Shown in pieces: positions 61,001-64,000 of a stretch of DNA of 64,000 nucleotides. The stretch covers positions 186,001-250,000 of the forward strand of contig CAWFXI010000003.1 in the NCBI GenBank assembly GCA_963819685.1, read 5' to 3'. Under the pieces are notes generated by a model. That model saw only the letters and a program-made list of their open reading frames with translations. It was not told where the DNA came from and ran no database searches. Each line of letters opens with the position of its first letter. Within the stretch, counting starts at the first letter, position 1. The position numbers and the translations under genes are program-made. Origin of the DNA: CAIUGU01 sp963819685 (GTDB taxonomy: Bacteria; Pseudomonadota; Gammaproteobacteria; Steroidobacterales; Steroidobacteraceae).

Positions 61001-61782
61001 TGCGTCGTGAACTTCAGCAGCTTGCCAACGCTGCCCAGCAAGGGAATGGCCAGCGCGGCGCCGGGCAGCAGCCCGGTGAGGCGCGAGAGGGTCAGGGGCA
61101 GCAAGGCGAGGGCCAGAATGGACAAGGCAAGGATGGACAAGGCCAGGACGGGCAAGGCACTCCCAGCCAGTCAGCACAAAACCGTGAAGGTCAGGGTTCG
61201 CAGGGTGAGGGCTCCCAGGGCCAGGGCGGACAAGGCCAGTCTGGCGATCAGTCGGGTCAGGGCGCAGAAGGCGCTACCGCGGCCAATGCTGGCGGTGGTC
61301 AGGCAGGCGGACAAGTGCGCGGAGGAACCTACGGCAACGGCGGAGCCATCACAGGTGGCGCTGGTCCGGTGGGCGGAGGCTGGCGCGGCAGCTGGTGGGA
61401 TCGTCCCCTGACAGGGTCGGTGCCGCCGGTCGACGTGCGCGACGACATGCGCCGCGATATCAACGCAGCCACCCGCGATGTCCGTGGTGTCATCCCGGAG
61501 CTGGATCAGCGCGGCATTTCTGCGGCAGACCTCGAGGCGATCCGTACGCTGACACGTCAGCTCGACCAGGCCCGCTTCGAAGGCGGCTCGCAGTTGCTGG
61601 AACGCGAGCTCAAGGCCAATCTCGCGTTGCTGGAGCAACTCGAACTCAAGCTGTCGCAGAGCCTGCAGAATGACCGGACGGCAAAAGTGCGCACCGCCGT
61701 CGCCGATCGTGTGCCCGAGGAATACAAGGATGCGGTGGCCGAGTATTACCGCCGCCTCAGCAAGGAAAAGCAGACGCCCTGA
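58012..61782 (+). CDS. DUF4175 giant membrane coiled-coil protein
   Basis: A 1256-residue protein of the DUF4175 family. Two helices lie at about 30-85 and one at about 155-175. A beta-rich domain runs to about 500. A poly-Gly stretch (residues about 504-514) and long coiled coils follow (about 520-990) with a QSGQQ repeat near 745-765. A Gly/Gln-rich low-complexity region lies at about 1005-1110, and a folded tail near 1130-1256 closes it. Family members occur with MoxR and BatA genes; the function is unknown. The layout suggests a rod reaching from the inner membrane into the periplasm, with the linker sequences disordered. Coupled by ATGA to BatA and by TGATG to the EAL gene. Confidence 0.87.
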   Translation: MSWEEAGGATARLEGYLAAFRSRLKRMRLARGVAALAAAALIITVIGVALAIRAGFLADVFIVTRLLLVVVLALLAAWLIVLPLRKINRGAIDEIEGRTPALGGRVETYAGMQERGNPFVDLLAEDTLAVAAEYPVERQVKPTELGLPAAIGGVCVAALLWLAIAGPGLFSYGVRHLWAGWAVSDLLPPQSIVVTPGDEAVRRGGSVPLLAEMKGFDPATAKVHARIGSGEWEEVDMARTQRGFEFTFFSVREPLEYYVAAAGARSPSYQVSVVDLPSVGNLRLTLNYPKWTGRGPEVKDPGGDINTVSGTGVDLEITADAPLPAAELVLNDKAVPMTTDGVNGKTRFDVTTDGRYYVAARIGSEQVRLTDDYFIRILPDGKPEIRMSRPGRDWNASRIEEVTARVEATDDFSLTSLELKYSVNGGDWQTVKLPVNGRETKTDHVLALESMSTVDLGKQESRPLAPGDLIAYYAIARDRRQTAQTDMFFVDVRPFDRRYSQSQAGGGGGGGGGGGQESEISQRQREIIVSTWNLLREPQGREGRSGTVRDNATLLADLQKTLSEQARTLAERANARELNADPQIAGFVENMTKAAAAMEPAAERLSAIDLEKALQPEQQALQYLLRAEAAFTDVQLAMQQGGGGGGGQAGRDLADMLEIEMDLEKNQYETGSPASLEANNGAEELDEIGRKLQELARRQEQLAASARQQQQLTAAQRWQQESLRREAEELQRRVENLQRQASNGQQPQSGQQSGQQSGQQSGQSGQQGGQSQATARRLESAIRAMNEAGEAMQNGTEGADRERANKAASEAQRQLAQARDELARQQQQSLENSLSNMAGRAGEMYEQQREIDQELQESVRKLLSTRAAGSREQSGLTEEQEERLAGAKTELGENLDSLERDITNSARKLGDTEKGAAAALEGAAKDLRDSQLQARIAIAADYIRRGGAAYVAGSESAVTDGLRDLRDQLRRAQSMAGGAEGEAGDSADEALSRVQALRRELQQLANAAQQGNGQRGAGQQPGEAREGQGQQGEGQNGQGKDGQGQDGQGTPSQSAQNREGQGSQGEGSQGQGGQGQSGDQSGQGAEGATAANAGGGQAGGQVRGGTYGNGGAITGGAGPVGGGWRGSWWDRPLTGSVPPVDVRDDMRRDINAATRDVRGVIPELDQRGISAADLEAIRTLTRQLDQARFEGGSQLLERELKANLALLEQLELKLSQSLQNDRTAKVRTAVADRVPEEYKDAVAEYYRRLSKEKQTP

Positions 61783-62627
61783 TGAGCAACATCGATAGTG
61801 CCCGGCTCCGGGACATTGAAAGGGAGCATCTGACCGCCGCCGACCTGCGGCGCGGCATAGAAGAGATGGAACTCGTGGTCCACTACCTGCCGAAGCTGGT
61901 GCGCGAAGTCGGCAGCTGGCAGATCCGTGGAGCCGAAGCCCTCGTGCGCTGGCGGCATCCGCAGCTCGGCCTGCTGTATCCGGGTCAGTTCCTGCCGCTG
62001 GCGGAAGACAACGAGATGATCGTTGCCATCACCGATTTCGTGCTGTCGGATGCGGTACGACAGGCCGGCCTGTGGCGCGGGTACGGGCATGATCTCGGCG
62101 TGGCGGTCAATCTGTCGCCCAGCATGGTCCGCGATACCGGCTTTCCCGAGCGGCTGGCGCGGCTGCTGCGCGAGTACGATCTGCCAGCGGAGATGCTGAC
62201 GATCGAGGTGACCGAGGCCTCGTCCCTGCACGATGTCGAACTCGTCACCGACGTGTTCATGCGGCTCCGGGTGCAGGGTGTCAGGCTTTCGCTGGATGAT
62301 TTCGGTACCGGAACCTCATCCATTACGCAGCTCTATCGCATGCCGTTCAATGAAGTGAAGATCGATCGCAGTCTCGTGTCGGAGCTGCCACATACGGAGG
62401 CGGCAGTCACCGTCGTGCACGCAATCGTGGAGCTGGCACACCGGTTGTCATTGACCGTGTGTGCCGAGGGGATCGAAACGGACGAGCAGTTTCAGTTCAT
62501 GGATGAGGCAGGCTGCGAGGCCCTGCAGGGCCAACTGATCTCCAAAGCCGTCCCGGCTGCAGAACTCGAATCGCTGGCGAAGGCGTGGCGCAGCGGGTAT
62601 CCGGCGTCCACCCGTCCCGGCTCCTGA
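61782..62627 (+). CDS. EAL-domain cyclic di-GMP phosphodiesterase
   Basis: A 281-residue protein that is almost entirely an EAL domain, with no GGDEF or sensor. Catalytic residues look complete: AEALVRW (Glu52), AVNLSP Asn, the Glu in IEVTEAS, DDFGTGTSS (Asp pair), KIDRS Lys and AEGIET Glu; the closing segment reads EALQGQLISKAV in place of the usual QGYLFSKP. It should hydrolyse cyclic di-GMP to pGpG. The start ATG 61782 overlaps the DUF4175 stop by one base, so it is made together with the MoxR operon proteins. Confidence 0.9.
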   Translation: MSNIDSARLRDIEREHLTAADLRRGIEEMELVVHYLPKLVREVGSWQIRGAEALVRWRHPQLGLLYPGQFLPLAEDNEMIVAITDFVLSDAVRQAGLWRGYGHDLGVAVNLSPSMVRDTGFPERLARLLREYDLPAEMLTIEVTEASSLHDVELVTDVFMRLRVQGVRLSLDDFGTGTSSITQLYRMPFNEVKIDRSLVSELPHTEAAVTVVHAIVELAHRLSLTVCAEGIETDEQFQFMDEAGCEALQGQLISKAVPAAELESLAKAWRSGYPASTRPGS

Positions 62628-62639
62628 TCTACCGGGTAC

Positions 62640-64000
62640 TCAGGTCGCTTTGAGCGATCGCCTGGAAGCGCGTGCGGGAGACTTCTCGCCCTGCAGCAGC
62701 AGCTGCAGCGGGCACGTCACCGTGACGCGCGTCCCGAACACCGGTTCCTCCAGCTTGAGTGCTGCGCCGAGCATGCGCGCGCGATATTCCATGATCTTGA
62801 GACCCATGCCCGGCAAGCTGTTCTGCAGGCCAGCGGCCAGGCCGATGCCGTTGTCAGTGATGACGAGCCTCAGTCTCCGGGCCGTGGTCTCGAGCTGGAT
62901 CGACAGACGCGTCGCTCGCGCATAGCGTGCTGCATTGGTCGTCGCTTCCTGGGCGATACGAAACAGATGCGTGGCTGCGCTTTCCTTGAGGTCGGGGATG
63001 TCGGCGCCGGATGAGCTGCGGAAAGTGCAATCGATGCCATAGGTGTCCTGGCAGAGTTCGGCGAGATGACGCAGTGCTTCCGGCAGTCCACCGCGTTCCA
63101 GGTTCACCGGTGCAAGGCCGCGGGCAAGGAGTCGCGTGCTCTGGATCGCATTCGCGACCAGCTCACGGATCCGCGTTACCTGCGCGAGATAGGCCGGAGT
63201 TTCCTGCGCCAGCTGAACCTCGAGACCGCGCAGCAGCAGCGACAGGCCCGTGAGTTCCTGGCCCAGGCCGTCGTGCAGATCGCTACCCAGCCGCTGCTGT
63301 TCGCGATTCGAGATCTCGAGCAGCTCATGGGTGAGCTGCCTGAGGGCGGTGACCTCGCGGCTGGTGCTCAAGGTGCCGACGACAGTTCCTGTGGCGGCAT
63401 CGCAAAGCGGGATCTGCGAGCTCATGAACCAGCGGAAGGTGCCGTCCGGGTTTTCCCAGGCGACTTCCTGATAGTCCAGCAGGCTGGCTGGCCCGGTGAC
63501 ATCGGCAGGTGCCGGGTCACTCGCCATCAATCGGTCCAGTTCCGGAAATTCGAATTTCCGGTGGCCGATGACCGCGCTGCGGTCCCGGCCGATCAGTTTC
63601 AGCAACTCGGCGTTGACCACGGTGAGTCGCTGCTCGCTATCGACCGCGAACACGACGACGGGGAGATTTTCTATCAGTGTACTCAGGAGTACGCGCTGTG
63701 CTTCCAGGGCAGACTGGGCTTTGCGGCGCTCGAGCCGCTCATGGGCTTCGGCCAGTGCGCGTTGCACCACGGCAGGCAGGCGCGAGAGACGATCCTTGAT
63801 GACGTAGTCCGTTGCACCTCTCTTCAGGGCTTCAGTCGCTCGTTCTTCACCGAGTGAACCCGAGACGAAGATGAAAGGGGTATCCGGATAGCGGTCGCGA
63901 AGGAGGGCGAGCGCCCTGAAACCGTCGAAGCCCGGCAGGCTGTAGTCGGCCAGCACCAGGTCCGGAGGCTCGCTGAGTGCTTCCCGGAAGCCCGCTTCCG
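62640..64000 (-). CDS. Receiver-PAS sensor histidine kinase (HisKA_3), 5' end outside the window
   Basis: At least 450 residues. The N-terminal part is a receiver domain (LVLADYSLPGFDGFRALALL, with phospho-acceptor Asp, then FIFVSGSLGEERATEAL and the Lys in YVIKDRL). A PAS domain follows (VVVFAVDSEQRLTVVNAELL), then the NarX-type H-box SDLHDGLGQELTGLSLLL and the ATPase domain (ITDNGIGLA, GMGLKIMEYRARML). The frame is open to base 64000. Receiver-first kinases integrate an upstream phosphate signal. It converges on the EAL gene with 12 bases between, so the two may share a signalling theme. Confidence 0.87.
   Translation of the reverse strand, partial: EAGFREALSEPPDLVLADYSLPGFDGFRALALLRDRYPDTPFIFVSGSLGEERATEALKRGATDYVIKDRLSRLPAVVQRALAEAHERLERRKAQSALEAQRVLLSTLIENLPVVVFAVDSEQRLTVVNAELLKLIGRDRSAVIGHRKFEFPELDRLMASDPAPADVTGPASLLDYQEVAWENPDGTFRWFMSSQIPLCDAATGTVVGTLSTSREVTALRQLTHELLEISNREQQRLGSDLHDGLGQELTGLSLLLRGLEVQLAQETPAYLAQVTRIRELVANAIQSTRLLARGLAPVNLERGGLPEALRHLAELCQDTYGIDCTFRSSSGADIPDLKESAATHLFRIAQEATTNAARYARATRLSIQLETTARRLRLVITDNGIGLAAGLQNSLPGMGLKIMEYRARMLGAALKLEEPVFGTRVTVTCPLQLLLQGEKSPARASRRSLKAT

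Noticed and set aside
61040..61330. CRISPR-like or tandem repeat array in the DUF4175 gene
   Set aside because: The repetition is in-frame codon use for Gly and Gln inside a coding region, with no constant repeat and spacer lengths.

Overview
This is a high-GC chromosomal window from a gammaproteobacterium. The strongest evidence is gene order. The blocks rpoH-ftsX-ftsE-ftsY-rsmD and coaD-mutM-rpmG-rpmB-radC-coaBC-dut-pyrE are the two conserved blocks known from enterics and pseudomonads, and here they are joined end to end (16.4-28.4 kb). A free-living, aerobic, non-enteric lineage is likely. The genus cannot be fixed from the sequence. I see no phage, transposase, integrase or CRISPR array.

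Layout. 0-4.6 kb: end of a TauE/SafE permease, a thioredoxin-fold lipoprotein, a Tat-exported epimerase-like protein, a pirin and a small lipoprotein. 4.6-11.1 kb: glutamate synthase gltB-gltD, with its promoter but with dozens of reading-frame breaks. 11.1-15.3 kb: a two-component signalling cluster on the minus strand (membrane PAS histidine kinase broken by three frame changes, a LuxR-type regulator, then receiver, PAS and receiver proteins). 15.7-28.4 kb: OmpA-like lipoprotein and the housekeeping block above, with a fatty-acid desaturase inserted. 28.6-32.7 kb: AmpG-like permease, Rieske protein, a small hypothetical, trmB and a CobW-type GTPase. 32.7-47.1 kb: an apparent catabolic region with Old Yellow Enzyme, beta-hydroxyacid dehydrogenase-like protein, DoxX, lipoamide dehydrogenase, two MFS carriers, an M24 'peptidase' with an altered metal site, a 2-oxoacid dehydrogenase (E1 alpha, E1 beta, E2) with an aldehyde dehydrogenase inside the operon, a cupin and an IclR regulator. 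47.3 kb: tRNA-Gly(CCC). 47.7-62.6 kb: a nine-gene MoxR/DUF58/BatA/DUF4159/DUF4175 operon with a C13-like protein, a TPR metallopeptidase and a terminal EAL protein. 62.6 kb to the end: a receiver-PAS-histidine kinase running off the window.

Main points. (1) Four copies of a dispersed element of about 120 bp, each with four consecutive hairpins whose stems vary by compensating changes. In all eight first and fourth hairpin loops the loop carries A-N-G-G-A, the core recognised by CsrA/RsmA. (2) A perfect CIRCE operator lies in front of rpoH, overlapping a good sigma-E-type promoter, which suggests that HrcA, sigma-E and sigma-32 are wired together. (3) The MoxR operon carries a C13-family protein with Ser in place of the catalytic Cys and an EF-hand loop, and it is translationally coupled to a c-di-GMP phosphodiesterase domain. 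(4) The M24 protein has Cys in place of a metal-binding Asp, in an operon with 2-oxoacid dehydrogenase genes. (5) Frame breaks are almost all single-base insertions. They are dense in gltBD and sparse in five other genes, and they look more like a base-calling or assembly problem than gene decay.
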